Shown here piece after piece: positions 1 through 8,162 of a stretch of 18,675 bases of DNA. Source of the DNA: Deltaproteobacteria bacterium (lineage in GTDB: Bacteria > Desulfobacterota > Dissulfuribacteria > Dissulfuribacterales > UBA3076); assembly GCA_021159445.1 (NCBI GenBank), contig JAGGRV010000119.1:1-18675 (forward strand). Reading direction: 5' to 3'. Both the position numbers and the translations under genes were made by a program. The notes below the pieces were generated by a model. The model saw nothing but the letters and a program-made list of their open reading frames with translations. It did not search any database and was not told the origin of the DNA. Positions within the stretch are counted from its first letter, which is position 1. Each line of letters opens with the position of its first letter.

Positions 1-105
1 TGCTTTGAAACCTGAAAAAGGCTGTTGGCTGTCAGGGGGGAAAGTGAATAATTACATTCGGTGAGTTTGCGGTAAAACGGACGTTGTAATCCCGTGAACG
101 GTTAC
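1..105. repeat. Intergenic repeat modules, left copy
   Basis: Bases 1-55 recur without a mismatch at 7839-7893, and 61-105 recur at 7638-7682 with a few differences. The second module ends in GTGAACGGTTAC, a 12-mer also present at 7671-7682 and inverted at 7748-7759. The order of the two modules differs between the two places, so they look like independently shuffled units. The left module runs off the window start. No gene is seen here. Confidence 0.85.
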
Positions 106-166
106 TGTTTTTTGGGAAAGGTGTAAAAATAGATGCCAGGGGATTTGAACGGCTACGGAGGAAGCT

Positions 167-604
167 ATGCCGGCCATAAAGATAAAGGTGGAACGTGACT
201 TTGACCTGCTGCAAAATAGGGTAAAACGCTTGGTAGATGATGTCTTTCAGGTTTCAATGCCTGTTATGCTTTCCAAGGGAGGCTGGGTTCCTGTCGTAGA
301 TATTTATGAAGGTTCTGATGCTGTTTACGTTGTGGCGGATACCGCGGGCGTAGACAAGGAGAGTCTGAATCTTATCTTTAAAGGGCAATTTTTGCATCTG
401 GCCGGCCAGAGACGTCCACCAGTCAGCTTGGGCAAAGGGCGTTTTTATCAGATGGAGATTGAATACGGTCCATTTGAACGTATCATTCGCATTCCTGTGA
501 CTGTAGATCCTGAGCAGATGGATGCATATTACGAAAACGGGTTACTCGTTATACGGATGCTTTGCAAAGAGGCGAATGATACAATAAAAATCGATGTGTC
601 CTGA
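167..604 (+). CDS. Small heat-shock protein, Hsp20/alpha-crystallin family
   Basis: ATP-independent holdase chaperone that binds unfolding proteins in the cytoplasm as oligomers. The 145-residue product has a short N-terminal arm (1-39), an alpha-crystallin domain at about 40-133 that starts WVPVVDIYEG and ends with the family signature YENGLLVI (122-129), and a C-terminal I-K-I (140-142) matching the I-x-I motif that docks neighbouring subunits. The length is normal for the family. The start ATG follows a GGAGGA ribosome binding site. It is transcribed alone: a perfect 11-bp hairpin lies just after the stop. No CIRCE or other clear heat-shock operator was recognised upstream. It sits before lon, another proteostasis gene, but a terminator and repeats separate the two. 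Confidence 0.93.
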   Translation: MPAIKIKVERDFDLLQNRVKRLVDDVFQVSMPVMLSKGGWVPVVDIYEGSDAVYVVADTAGVDKESLNLIFKGQFLHLAGQRRPPVSLGKGRFYQMEIEYGPFERIIRIPVTVDPEQMDAYYENGLLVIRMLCKEANDTIKIDVS

Positions 605-610
605 TTCCTA

Positions 611-639
611 GTGTCTGAACGAAAAGGCCGTTCAGACAC
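611..639 (+). terminator. Hairpin terminator after hsp20
   Basis: GTGTCTGAACG (611-621) and CGTTCAGACAC (629-639) are perfect inverted repeats of 11 bp with a 7-base loop, eight bases after the hsp20 stop. The following sequence is AT-rich (AATTTTGAATT) rather than a clean T-run, so it is an imperfect intrinsic terminator. Confidence 0.65.
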
Positions 640-644
640 AATTT

Positions 645-731
645 TGAATTCTAAATTTTGAATGTTGAATTAAGGTATATGTCTTTTAAATCTTCTTCCG
701 CAATTCAGCATTCAAAATTCAACATTCAACA
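645..731. repeat. Inverted GAATGTTGAATT-type repeat upstream of lon
   Basis: The left arm (645-671, containing TTTTGAATGTTGAATT) and the right arm (702-731, containing AATTCAACATTCAACAT) are imperfect inverted repeats around a T-rich centre. The same heptamer family (TTGAATG) recurs in tandem at 7087-7111 before rplS. This type of low-complexity palindrome is common between genes in this lineage; no function is inferred. Confidence 0.7.
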
Positions 732-742
732 TTTATTGTGCG

Positions 743-766
743 CCGCTGATTGGGCTTTTTCAGCGG
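743..766 (+). promoter_or_regulatory. Hairpin directly upstream of the lon ribosome binding site
   Basis: CCGCTGA (743-749) and TCAGCGG (760-766) form a 7-bp perfect stem with a 10-base loop, ending four bases before the AAGGAAG of lon. It could affect translation or mRNA stability. Only its position supports this. Confidence 0.35.
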
Positions 767-786
767 AACCAAGGAAGTAATCAAGA

Positions 787-3174
787 TTGCTTATGACTAA
801 AAATACACACATAAAAGAGAATACCAAACACAGTACAATCCGCGAGCTTCCGGTGTTGCCTGGTAAAGAGCTTGTGCTCTTTCCCCATATGGTTGTTTCT
901 TGGGTAGTGGAACAGCCAAATCTCGTAAAGCTGGTTGATGACGCCCTTGCAACAGACAGGACCGTAGCGGTAATGAGTGAAAAAAAAGGAGATGATAAGT
1001 CTCTTGGTTTCCATAATGTAGGTACTGTGGGCCTGATACTCCGGATGGCCAAGAATGAGGAGGGCCATGCAAGGCTGATAGTTCAAGGGGTTACCAGAGT
1101 GCGGCTTCTGGAGATTACAGAAGAGGAACCGTATATAAAGGCAAAGGTGGAGCCGGTACAGCACATAGATAGCCATGATCTTGAGATCCAGGCCCTTGTG
1201 GTAAATGTCAGGCAGATTTTTTACAAGGTGCTGGAGCTGTCTCCCAATCTCCCCAGAGAGCTCGGGGCGATGATAATGGGTGTGGAAGATTCTGGTACCT
1301 TGGCAGATGTAGTGATCAGCCATCTCAATATTTCAACTGATGATAAGCAGACCGTATTGGAAGCCTTGGATGTCAAGGATCGGCTGCAAGCGGCCCTTCG
1401 TATTCTGAACGGTCAGCTTGAAATTCTCGAACTTGGACACAAGATCCAGTCCCAGGTCAAGGGACAGGTGGATAAGACCCAGAAGGAATTCCTTTTGCGC
1501 GAACAGCTTAAGGCCATAAAGCAGGAGCTCGGAGAAGGGGAAGAGAAGCCGGATGAGATCGAGGAGCTGAGGGAGAAGCTGGAGGCCAAGGGTCTGCCGG
1601 AAGACGCCATGAAAGAGGCCACCCGTGAGCTTGACCGCCTTTCCAAGATGCATCCCTTTGCCCCTGAGTATACGGTAGCCCGGACCTATATTGACTGGCT
1701 GATTGAGCTTCCATGGAATGAGTTAACAGAGGATCACCTGGACCTGGATCAGGCGGAACGTATCCTTAATGAGGATCACTATGACCTGGAAAAGGTAAAA
1801 AATCGTATCATAGAGTACCTGGCAGTACGAAAGCTCAAACCCGACGCCAAGGGAACCATTTTGTGCTTTTATGGTCCTCCCGGCACCGGCAAGACCTCTC
1901 TTGGGAAATCAATAGCCCGTTCCATGGGACGCAAGTTTCTGAGGATAGCATTGGGTGGCATGAGGGACGAGGCGGAAGTTCGCGGACATCGCCGCACATA
2001 TGTAGGGGCCATGCCGGGGCGTGTTGTTCAGGGCATCAGAAAGGTGGGGGTCAAAAACCCCGTGCTGATGCTGGATGAAATTGACAAAATAGGGATGGAC
2101 TTCAGGGGAGATCCGGCTTCGGCCCTTTTGGAGGTATTGGACCCGGAACAGAATATTACGTTTACCGACCACTATCTGGGAGTAGAGTTTGATCTCTCAA
2201 AGGTGATCTTTATTGCTACTGCCAATGTTTTGGATACTATACCAAGTCCCCTGCTGGACAGGTTGGAGGTATTGGAGCTCTCAGGCTATACTCTTGAGGA
2301 AAAGCTTGAGATCGCACGGAAATACCTGATCCCGAGACAGATTGATGCCCATGGTCTGACCAGGCGTAATCTCAGCTTTAATAAAATGGCCTTGTCTAGG
2401 ATCATCAGTGCCTACACACGGGAGGCAGGAGTCCGGAATCTCGAAAGGAAAATAGCCGCTGTATGCCGGGGAGTAGCCAAGCAAGTGGCCAAAGGTCGGA
2501 CTGATAAGGTCAAGATACGGATAAAGGGCCTGCAAGAGTACTTAGGGCCGCCCAAGTTTATGGCCGAGGTAGCGGAAAGGACCAAGGTCCCGGGTGTGGC
2601 TACAGGACTGGCATGGACTCCCTCAGGAGGTGAAATCCTGTTTATTGAGGCCGGCAAGATGAGTGGCTCCGGGAAGATATTACTTACAGGAAAGCTGGGC
2701 GATGTAATGAAGGAATCCGCCCAGACCGCCCTGAGTTTTGTCCGTTCCAAGGCATCAGATCTGGGTATCCCGGACGACGCGTTCAAAAATAAGGATATCC
2801 ATGTCCATGTACCCTCAGGGGCCATACCCAAAGATGGTCCCTCTGCCGGAGTGGCTATATGTATGGCACTTACATCCCTTTTTACGGATCGGTCTGTCAG
2901 GCCTGATATAGCCATGACTGGTGAAATTACCTTGAGGGGACTCGTCCTTCCCGTGGGCGGGATTAAGGAAAAGGTGCTGGGTGCCCACAGGGCCGGGATA
3001 AAAGAGATTATTCTGCCCAAGCGCAATGCCGGGGATCTTGATGAGATACCTTCCCAGGTCCGGGAAACCATGAAATTTCACTTGATATCCAGGGCGGATG
3101 AAGCAGTAAGTGTGCTGTTCAAGTCTAAGGGACGAAAAAAACGTCAGGTTGACACCTCAAGACGAATTAAGTAA
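787..3174 (+). CDS. lon: ATP-dependent protease Lon (LonA type)
   Basis: Hexameric AAA+ serine protease that degrades misfolded and regulatory proteins in the cytoplasm. The 795 residues cover an N-terminal substrate-recognition LON domain (from about 20), a coiled-coil linker (FLLREQLKAIKQELGEGEE), the ATPase module with Walker A GPPGTGKT (363-370) and Walker B VLMLDE (426-431), and the C-terminal protease domain. The catalytic serine is S686 in PKDGPSAG and the lysine is K729 in GGIKEK. Their 43-residue spacing equals that of E. coli S679/K722. The start is uncertain: AAGGAAG (771-777) favours the TTG at 787, while an in-frame ATG at 793 is possible but far from it. A 7-bp hairpin (743-766) lies just before the ribosome binding site. 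Length is normal. Confidence 0.97.
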   Translation: MLMTKNTHIKENTKHSTIRELPVLPGKELVLFPHMVVSWVVEQPNLVKLVDDALATDRTVAVMSEKKGDDKSLGFHNVGTVGLILRMAKNEEGHARLIVQGVTRVRLLEITEEEPYIKAKVEPVQHIDSHDLEIQALVVNVRQIFYKVLELSPNLPRELGAMIMGVEDSGTLADVVISHLNISTDDKQTVLEALDVKDRLQAALRILNGQLEILELGHKIQSQVKGQVDKTQKEFLLREQLKAIKQELGEGEEKPDEIEELREKLEAKGLPEDAMKEATRELDRLSKMHPFAPEYTVARTYIDWLIELPWNELTEDHLDLDQAERILNEDHYDLEKVKNRIIEYLAVRKLKPDAKGTILCFYGPPGTGKTSLGKSIARSMGRKFLRIALGGMRDEAEVRGHRRTYVGAMPGRVVQGIRKVGVKNPVLMLDEIDKIGMDFRGDPASALLEVLDPEQNITFTDHYLGVEFDLSKVIFIATANVLDTIPSPLLDRLEVLELSGYTLEEKLEIARKYLIPRQIDAHGLTRRNLSFNKMALSRIISAYTREAGVRNLERKIAAVCRGVAKQVAKGRTDKVKIRIKGLQEYLGPPKFMAEVAERTKVPGVATGLAWTPSGGEILFIEAGKMSGSGKILLTGKLGDVMKESAQTALSFVRSKASDLGIPDDAFKNKDIHVHVPSGAIPKDGPSAGVAICMALTSLFTDRSVRPDIAMTGEITLRGLVLPVGGIKEKVLGAHRAGIKEIILPKRNAGDLDEIPSQVRETMKFHLISRADEAVSVLFKSKGRKKRQVDTSRRIK

Positions 3175-3264
3175 ATTCTTTTGGTTTTCTGATTATTTAC
3201 CGTGGGAAAAGAGGCATCCTTCATTTTGTAGTTTACACTTTTTCAACATAGACGGATGCCAGTC

Positions 3265-3359
3265 ATTAGCTGTTAGCCGTTAGCTGTTAGCTATTAGGTA
3301 AAAACTTTGTATAAAAACGAACTGTTAAGCTAAAAGCTAACGGCTAATAGCTAATCGCA
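3265..3359. repeat. Inverted AGCTAAT-type repeat between lon and ffh
   Basis: The left arm (3265-3298, built of TAGCTGTTAGC units) is the inverse of the right arm (3328-3359, AGCTAACGGCTAATAGC then TAATCGC). Related sequences lie at 8092-8129 and, as another inverted pair, at 15768-15784 and 15887-15920. The rest of the 3175-3388 gap holds a loose ggcatcc/ggatgcc pair (3213-3219, 3254-3260) and no gene. Confidence 0.75.
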
Positions 3360-3388
3360 CAGGTCGAAAAATTGGGATTTAAACAAGC

Positions 3389-4720
3389 ATGTTTGATAAT
3401 CTGAGTGAGCGCCTGAATTCCGTATTCAAACGCCTTAAGGGCTATGGAAAGCTTTCAGAGAAGAATATCCAGGAGGGCCTGAGGGAGGTCCGTCTTGCCC
3501 TTTTGGAGGCCGACGTAAACTATAAGGTGGTAAAGGACTTTATTGCTCGGGTGAAAGAGCGGGCTGTGGGGCAAGAGGTGATGGAAAGCCTGACTCCGGC
3601 CCAGCAAGTTGTGAAAATAGTCCATGAGGAGCTTATAGCCTTACTTGGTGGCCGTAATAAGAGGCTCGATCTGGCTGGACGCCAGCCTGCAGTTATACTT
3701 CTGGTGGGTCTTCAGGGTTCGGGTAAGACCACCACCGCTGCAAAGCTCGCTCGCTGGTTGAAATCAAAGGGTCGCAAACCCTACCTTGTGCCTGCCGACG
3801 TCTACAGGCCCGCAGCCATAGAGCAGCTAAAAATTCTTGGGGACCAGTTAAAAATTGATGTATTTCCTTCGGAGCCGGCCATGTCTCCTGTAGACATAGC
3901 TAGACAGGCAGTTGCCAAAGCGGAAGTTGCCCGTCTCGATACGGTTATCATTGATACTGCAGGCCGTTTGCACATAGACGATGCCCTAATGGGGGAACTC
4001 AGGGAAATAAATGCTGTGGTGTCTCCTCAAGAAATTTTGCTTGTGGCTGACGCCATGACCGGGCAGGATGCTGTCAATGTAGCTCAAAAATTTGATCAGG
4101 AACTTTCTATTACAGGCGTTGTGCTTACCAAGCTTGAGGGTGACGCCAGAGGCGGTGCCGCCCTTTCAATACAGGCAGTTACAGGGAAATCCATCAAACT
4201 GGTAGGTGTCGGTGAGAAACTTGACGCCCTGGAACCTTTCCATCCTGACCGAATAGCCAACCGAATTCTCGGAATGGGGGATGTTCTCAGCCTGATTGAG
4301 AAGGCTCAGGATACCATTGACCAGAAAAAGGCCCTGGAGCTTCAGGACAAGCTTAAAACGAACAGTTTCACTCTGGAGGACTTCAGAGACCAGCTGCGGC
4401 AGATAAGAAAGATGGGAAGTCTTGAACAAATTATTTCCATGATTCCCGGTCTGAACAAGATGAAGCAGTTGAAGGGACTGGCCCCTGACGAGAAAGAGCT
4501 CATACGGGTGGAGGCTATTATTAACTCCATGACACCCCAGGAGCGCAGGAGTTACACTATCATCAATGCCAGCCGGAGAAGGAGGATAGCTAATGGTAGC
4601 GGCACGGCGGTCCAGGATGTAAATCGGCTCCTCAAAAATTATGCAACAATGAACAAAATGCTCAAAAAGATGAGGAAATCAAAATTTAAACAGTTTCCTA
4701 AAGGGCTTTTGCCCTTTTGA
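3389..4720 (+). CDS. ffh: Signal recognition particle GTPase Ffh (SRP54)
   Basis: Binds 4.5S RNA and signal sequences emerging from ribosomes and delivers the complexes to FtsY at the membrane. The 443 residues give the N-terminal helical bundle, the G domain with GLQGSGKT (107-114), DVYRPAA, DTAGR (189-193) and TKLEGDARGG, and the C-terminal methionine-containing M domain. The RNA-binding helix-turn-helix carries IANGSGT (400-406). The length matches the family. It is the first gene of the ffh-rpsP-khpA-rimM-trmD-rplS cluster. A short hairpin overlaps its final codons and stop, and rpsP starts 19 bases downstream. No strong Shine-Dalgarno precedes the ATG. Confidence 0.97.
   Translation: MFDNLSERLNSVFKRLKGYGKLSEKNIQEGLREVRLALLEADVNYKVVKDFIARVKERAVGQEVMESLTPAQQVVKIVHEELIALLGGRNKRLDLAGRQPAVILLVGLQGSGKTTTAAKLARWLKSKGRKPYLVPADVYRPAAIEQLKILGDQLKIDVFPSEPAMSPVDIARQAVAKAEVARLDTVIIDTAGRLHIDDALMGELREINAVVSPQEILLVADAMTGQDAVNVAQKFDQELSITGVVLTKLEGDARGGAALSIQAVTGKSIKLVGVGEKLDALEPFHPDRIANRILGMGDVLSLIEKAQDTIDQKKALELQDKLKTNSFTLEDFRDQLRQIRKMGSLEQIISMIPGLNKMKQLKGLAPDEKELIRVEAIINSMTPQERRSYTIINASRRRRIANGSGTAVQDVNRLLKNYATMNKMLKKMRKSKFKQFPKGLLPF
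4700..4717 (+). terminator. Small hairpin at the end of ffh (possible attenuator)
   Basis: AAAGGGC (4700-4706) and GCCCTTT (4711-4717) form a 7-bp stem with a TTTT loop inside the last ffh codons, followed by TGAATTATTTTC. The T content after the stem is modest, so it would at most be a weak terminator between ffh and the ribosomal-protein gene. Confidence 0.35.
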
Positions 4721-4739
4721 ATTATTTTCGGAGGTAAAT

Positions 4740-4994
4740 ATGGCAATAAAAATTCGTTTGACCCGGCATGGACGCAAGAAAAAACCGTTTTATCGTGTGG
4801 TGGCGGCAAACTCCGAGGCTGCAAGAGATGGAAAATTTCTCGAAATCCTCGGCACCTACGATCCTCTAAAGGACCCGGCGGAATTCAAGGTTGACTCATC
4901 CAAGGTAGATAAATGGCTGAATTTGGGCGCTAAGCCCTCAGATACAGTGAGGTCCTTGCTTAAAAAAGCCAGTCACCCAATGGAACCTGCTTAG
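4740..4994 (+). CDS. rpsP: 30S ribosomal protein S16
   Basis: Primary 16S rRNA-binding protein needed for 30S assembly. The 84-residue product begins MAIKIRLTRHGRKKKPFYRV and carries the NSEAARDGKFLEILGTYDPL block typical of bacterial S16. The length is normal. A GGAGGT site lies just before the ATG. It stands in its usual place ahead of a KH-domain gene, rimM and trmD. Confidence 0.98.
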   Translation: MAIKIRLTRHGRKKKPFYRVVAANSEAARDGKFLEILGTYDPLKDPAEFKVDSSKVDKWLNLGAKPSDTVRSLLKKASHPMEPA

Positions 4995-5039
4995 CATAAT
5001 AATACCGCCACATAAGGACATTGACTGCGGAGGCGAACG

Positions 5040-5270
5040 ATGAAGGAGCTGGTTGAATACATAGCAAGGGCACTGGTAGATAATCCTGAGGCGGTGAAGG
5101 TAAACGAGGTCGAAGGAGAACAGACCTCGGTTATAGAACTTAAGGTATCAAAGGAAGACCTTGGAAAGGTGATAGGCCGGCAGGGCCGTACCGCCAGAGC
5201 AATGAGGACCATACTCAATGCTGCATCCACAAAACTGCGGAAGAGGTCAGTCTTAGAAATACTTGAATAG
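5040..5270 (+). CDS. khpA: KH-domain RNA-binding protein KhpA
   Basis: Small RNA-binding protein (76 residues). In other bacteria KhpA pairs with KhpB/Jag and binds many mRNAs and small RNAs. A single KH domain fills the protein. The GxxG loop is GRQG (46-49) within GKVIGRQGRTARAMRTIL. It is preceded by GGAGG with good spacing. Its stop TAG is followed at once by the rimM start, which suggests coupled translation. The location between rpsP and rimM is typical. Confidence 0.94.
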   Translation: MKELVEYIARALVDNPEAVKVNEVEGEQTSVIELKVSKEDLGKVIGRQGRTARAMRTILNAASTKLRKRSVLEILE

Positions 5271-5273
5271 TTG

Positions 5274-5804
5274 ATGAGCACTGATACCTTTCTTTTTGCC
5301 CTTGGCAGGATTGTAAAGCCCCATGGAATACGTGGTGAGGTGCAAGTGTATTCCTATTCGAATGTAGAGTATTTTTTAGACTACAAGGACATTTTTGTTC
5401 AGGGCAAATACGGCGACAAAGTGCCTCAAAAGGTGCTTAAGGCCCGTATCAAAAAAGGTCAAAGCGTGATCCTGGCACTTGAAGGTGTAGTTGACAGGAC
5501 ACAGGCAGGATTTTTTGTGGACAAAGAGATCTTCCTGGATAGGGCCAAACTGCCGCCACTGCCTGAAGGAGAGTATTACCGGCACGAGATTGAGGGACTT
5601 TCCGTGGTGAGTGCCGAAGGGGAAAAATTGGGAATTTTATCTGATGTCTTGGCAACAGGCGCCCATGATGTCTATGTGGTTAAAGGTGACAAAGGAGAGA
5701 TCCTTGTGCCTGCTGTTGAACAGATGGTGAAAAAGATCGACCTTAAGAAGGGTGTCATGGTGGTAGATCTTCCCCCTGGCCTTGTTGAGGCCAATGCTCT
5801 TTGA
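5274..5804 (+). CDS. rimM: Ribosome maturation factor RimM
   Basis: Assists maturation of the 30S head and binds S19. From the ATG at 5274 the product has 176 residues: an N-terminal RimM domain starting with GRIVKPHGIRGEV (11-23), and a C-terminal PRC-barrel from EYYRHEIEGL (about 100) through GAHDVYVV to LPPGL. A TTG immediately before the ATG (5271) is an alternative start that adds one residue. Neither has a strong Shine-Dalgarno, so translation probably depends on ribosomes finishing khpA, whose stop is next to it. The 3' end overlaps trmD by 11 bases. Confidence 0.95.
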   Translation: MSTDTFLFALGRIVKPHGIRGEVQVYSYSNVEYFLDYKDIFVQGKYGDKVPQKVLKARIKKGQSVILALEGVVDRTQAGFFVDKEIFLDRAKLPPLPEGEYYRHEIEGLSVVSAEGEKLGILSDVLATGAHDVYVVKGDKGEILVPAVEQMVKKIDLKKGVMVVDLPPGLVEANAL

Positions 5805-6528
5805 CATAGTTACCATCTTTCCCCATTTTTTTGATTCATCCTTAAAGGATGGGGTAGTAAGGCGGGCCATTGAGGCGGATATCCTGAAGGTCAGGACAGT
5901 CAACCTCAGGGATTTTACTACAGACAGGCATCGGACCACTGATGACAGACCTTTTGGTGGCGGAGATGGCATGGTGATGAAGCCCGAACCAATCTATAAG
6001 GCCCTTGATGTCCTAAAAAAAGAACCGCCTGAGGCCAGAGTCATTTTGCTAAGCCCCAGAGGAAAGTTGTTTGATCAGGCTCTGGCCGGGGAGCTTGCTC
6101 AACTCCAGCGGCTTATCCTTATATGTGGCCGATACGAAGGAGTGGATGAGCGAATCAGAGAGCACTGCGTAGACATCGAGTTGTCTGTCGGAGATTATGT
6201 CCTGTCCGGCGGCGAGATTGCAGCCCTTGTAGTGATAGATGCCGTTAGCAGGCTTATACCGGGTGTCCTGGGATGTGAGTCATCAGCAGAGAATGATTCT
6301 TTCAGTGACGGGCTTCTGGAATTTTCTCAATACACCCGTCCCAGGGTCTTTAATGACTGGGAGGTCCCGGAGGTATTACTGTCCGGAAATCATGCAAAAA
6401 TTGCAAAATGGAGAAGGAAACAATCCCTTGGCCTTACTTATGAACAGAGGCCGGAACTCCTTAACAGTGCCCGATTGGATGAAAAAGACATTAAATATCT
6501 CAGGAGTCTGGGGTGGGAAGAAAGCTGA
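5794..6528 (+). CDS. trmD: tRNA (guanine-N1-)-methyltransferase TrmD
   Basis: Methylates G37 of tRNAs using S-adenosylmethionine and so prevents frameshifting. The start is placed at the ATG at 5794 (MLFDIVTIFPHFF), which matches the usual TrmD N-terminus; an upstream in-frame TTG at 5782 would add four atypical residues. The 244-residue protein shows the SPOUT trefoil-knot motifs: DRPFGGGDGMVMK (51-63), LLSPRG (85-90), CGRYEGVDERI (111-121) and SVGDYVLSGGEIAALVVIDA (131-150). It overlaps rimM by 11 bases and the next gene by 16 bases. Confidence 0.97.
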   Translation: MLFDIVTIFPHFFDSSLKDGVVRRAIEADILKVRTVNLRDFTTDRHRTTDDRPFGGGDGMVMKPEPIYKALDVLKKEPPEARVILLSPRGKLFDQALAGELAQLQRLILICGRYEGVDERIREHCVDIELSVGDYVLSGGEIAALVVIDAVSRLIPGVLGCESSAENDSFSDGLLEFSQYTRPRVFNDWEVPEVLLSGNHAKIAKWRRKQSLGLTYEQRPELLNSARLDEKDIKYLRSLGWEES

Positions 6529-7085
6529 TCTACCTTGCCCTGGTTCATTATCCGGTCCTGAATCGGCACGGTGAGTTAATAGCCTCGGCCATTACCAACC
6601 TGGACATCCATGATATAGCACGGCTGGCCCGGACCTATGAGCTGCCGGCATATTACCTGGTCACTCCATTGTCTGATCAGCAGGTATTGGCAAGACGCCT
6701 TATTGATCACTGGCTAGAAGGGGTCGGAGGGGATATTAATCCGGATAGACGGGAGGCCATGGGTCTTATAAGGATTGCAGGAGATATTGAAAAGGTTTGT
6801 AGCGAGATAACCATTGAGACAGGAAGGCGCATTCTTGTATATGCCACTACTGCCAAAAAACGGCCGAATTCTGTGGATTGGTCCGGTTTGAGAAAAAAAA
6901 TAGAAGATCAAGGCCGTGACAGCATTTTGCTTCTTTTCGGCACTGCTTCCGGATTTGATAACAGTGTGTATGAAAGTGTTGATGGAGTAATTTCCCCTAT
7001 AGAGGGTAATCGGGAATACAATCATTTGCCGGTCCGTAGCGCAGTTGCAATAACTCTGGACCGGCTTTTGGGTAATCAGAATTAA
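6513..7085 (+). CDS. SPOUT-type RNA methyltransferase of the SAM_MT_RNA / DUF2168 type
   Basis: Probable S-adenosylmethionine-dependent RNA methyltransferase; the substrate is unknown from sequence. The 190 residues resemble the family found between trmD and rplS in Desulfobacterota and Thermotoga-like genomes. Visible blocks are YLALVHYPVLNRHGE near the N-terminus, NLDIHDIARLARTYELPAYYLVTP, LLFGTASGF (140-148), SPIEG (161-165) and HLPVRSAVAITLDRL (171-185), the last resembling the knot helix of SPOUT enzymes. The start is GTG, preceded by AGGAG with 6-base spacing. The gene overlaps trmD by 16 bases, so it is in the same transcript. Family assignment comes from memory of the family, not a search. 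Confidence 0.85.
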   Translation: MGRKLIYLALVHYPVLNRHGELIASAITNLDIHDIARLARTYELPAYYLVTPLSDQQVLARRLIDHWLEGVGGDINPDRREAMGLIRIAGDIEKVCSEITIETGRRILVYATTAKKRPNSVDWSGLRKKIEDQGRDSILLLFGTASGFDNSVYESVDGVISPIEGNREYNHLPVRSAVAITLDRLLGNQN

Positions 7086-7086
7086 G

Positions 7087-7111
7087 AATGTTGAATGTTG
7101 AATGTTGAATT
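7087..7111. repeat. Tandem TTGAATG heptamers before rplS
   Basis: Three tandem copies of a GAATGTT-type heptamer start right after the methyltransferase stop. The partner GGCATTCAATATTTT (7137-7151) lies just before the rplS ribosome binding site, so the gap can fold. The same family forms the palindrome at 645-731. Confidence 0.7.
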
Positions 7112-7166
7112 GTGGTAAAAAAGCTTTATTAATTTGGCATTCAATATTTTCAGGAGGATAAAACTG

Positions 7167-7517
7167 ATGGAAATTTTGCGTAGACTTGAACTTGAAGAGA
7201 TGCGAGCGGATATTTCGGGCTTCAGGCCTGGAGATACGGTGCGTGTCCATGTCAAGATTCGGGAGACAGAGGAAAAAGAACGTATACAGATATTTGAAGG
7301 CGTGGTAATCAGCCGCAGGGGCAGCGGCATATCTGAGAGTTTTACTGTAAGAAAGGTCTCTTACGGCGTTGGCGTAGAGCGCGTTTTCCCCATACACTCT
7401 CCCAGAATCGAAAAAATAGAATTGGCAAAAGAAGGCCGCCACAACCGGGCCAAATTTTACTATCTACGTGGTCTAAAGGGTAGGGCGGCACGGCAGAAGG
7501 TGAGTCCTCGTACTTGA
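7167..7517 (+). CDS. rplS: 50S ribosomal protein L19
   Basis: Large-subunit protein at the 30S-50S interface. The start is set at the ATG at 7167, which follows AGGAGG with normal spacing and gives the usual N-terminus (MEILRRLELEEMRADISGF then RPGDTV). An in-frame upstream start at 7134 falls inside repeat-like sequence and is rejected. The 116 residues contain the family blocks VRVHVKIRE, IFEGVVI, FTVRKVSYGVGVERVFP and RRGRAxRQK-like KGRAARQK near the end. It is the last gene of the translation operon; no clean intrinsic terminator is visible after it. Confidence 0.96.
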   Translation: MEILRRLELEEMRADISGFRPGDTVRVHVKIRETEEKERIQIFEGVVISRRGSGISESFTVRKVSYGVGVERVFPIHSPRIEKIELAKEGRHNRAKFYYLRGLKGRAARQKVSPRT

Positions 7518-7911
7518 TTTCATATAAGCGTTCACATGGCACCGCACCTGCTTTGTTGCCGGGCACTTGAAGTACAGGGAGTACGTCTGCGCACCCTCCG
7601 CCTCGCATCTGCAGCACCCTGTAAACGCTTACAGTTCGGTGGGTTGCGGTAAAACAGGCGTTGTAATCCCGTGAACGGTTACAAAACAAAGTTGATTATT
7701 GTCAAGTTACGGAAAATTTGAGAAAGAGCCAAATATATTGTGTAAATGTAACCGTTCACACTCCCTGGCAGCCGATAGGCTTTTGCAGGGTTTCAACCGC
7801 GGGCAGATTGCACCAAAATGCGTATTCCCAACGGATTATGCTTTGAAACCTGAAAAAGGCTGTTGGCTGTCAGGGGGGAAAGTGAATAATTACCTTCCAT
7901 GATCTTGGGTA
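7518..7911. repeat. Repeat-filled gap after rplS
   Basis: No gene is seen. Four related 11-14 base motifs occur: TAAGCGTTCAC (7525), TGTAAACGCTTACA (7619-7632), GTGAACGGTTAC (7671-7682) and its inverse GTAACCGTTCAC (7748-7759). A short palindrome GTAC-AGGGA-GTAC lies near 7573-7585. Segments 7638-7682 and 7839-7893 duplicate sequence at the window start. The stretch 7748-7893 probably represents one complete unit whose left end is cut off by the window start in the first copy. Confidence 0.75.
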
Positions 7912-8067
7912 AGGAACGTACAATAAATAACTTGAACAAATTAATGTCTTTTTTGCCGTCTTCTTCGTTGCTCGTCGATCACATAACCCGTTATGCTCGC
8001 TCCTCGCGCCTTGAATACAACAAAAAATCCTGTTAATTTTTGTTCAACTTATTTATCTCCCGTTCCT
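7912..8067. mobile_element. 156-bp MITE-like palindromic element, copy 1
   Basis: Both ends begin AGGAACG and continue, after four divergent bases, with ATAAATAA then TTGAACAAA, giving terminal inverted repeats of about 30 bp. The interior contains the small palindrome CATAAC-CC-GTTATG (7982-7995). There is no coding capacity. A second copy at 15964-16119 differs at three positions. No target-site duplication is evident. Confidence 0.8.
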
Positions 8068-8091
8068 AATACGTAATGAACCATTTTTCAA

Positions 8092-8129
8092 AGCTAAACG
8101 CTAATGGCTAACAGCTAATCGCTCAACTT
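8092..8129. repeat. AGCTAAT-type repeat
   Basis: The core from 8100 to 8128 (GCTAATGGCTAACAGC then TAATCGCTCAACT) is identical to 15892-15920 and related to 3328-3359. Here only one arm is seen. Confidence 0.75.
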
Positions 8130-8162
8130 AGGTTATACCAAGGCTGCCCCTTTCTTTGGTTT

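Noticed and set aside
2412..3071. 219-codon minus-strand ORF opposite lon
   Set aside because: It is antisense to the conserved Lon protease domain and has the composition expected of a shadow frame.
7087..7111. Tandem heptamers as a CRISPR-like array
   Set aside because: The unit is 7 bases with no spacers; no cas genes or regularly spaced 24-40 base repeats are present in the window.
7518..8162. tRNA or other RNA gene after rplS
   Set aside because: No cloverleaf or T-loop (GTTCRA) pattern; the stretch is explained by repeats.
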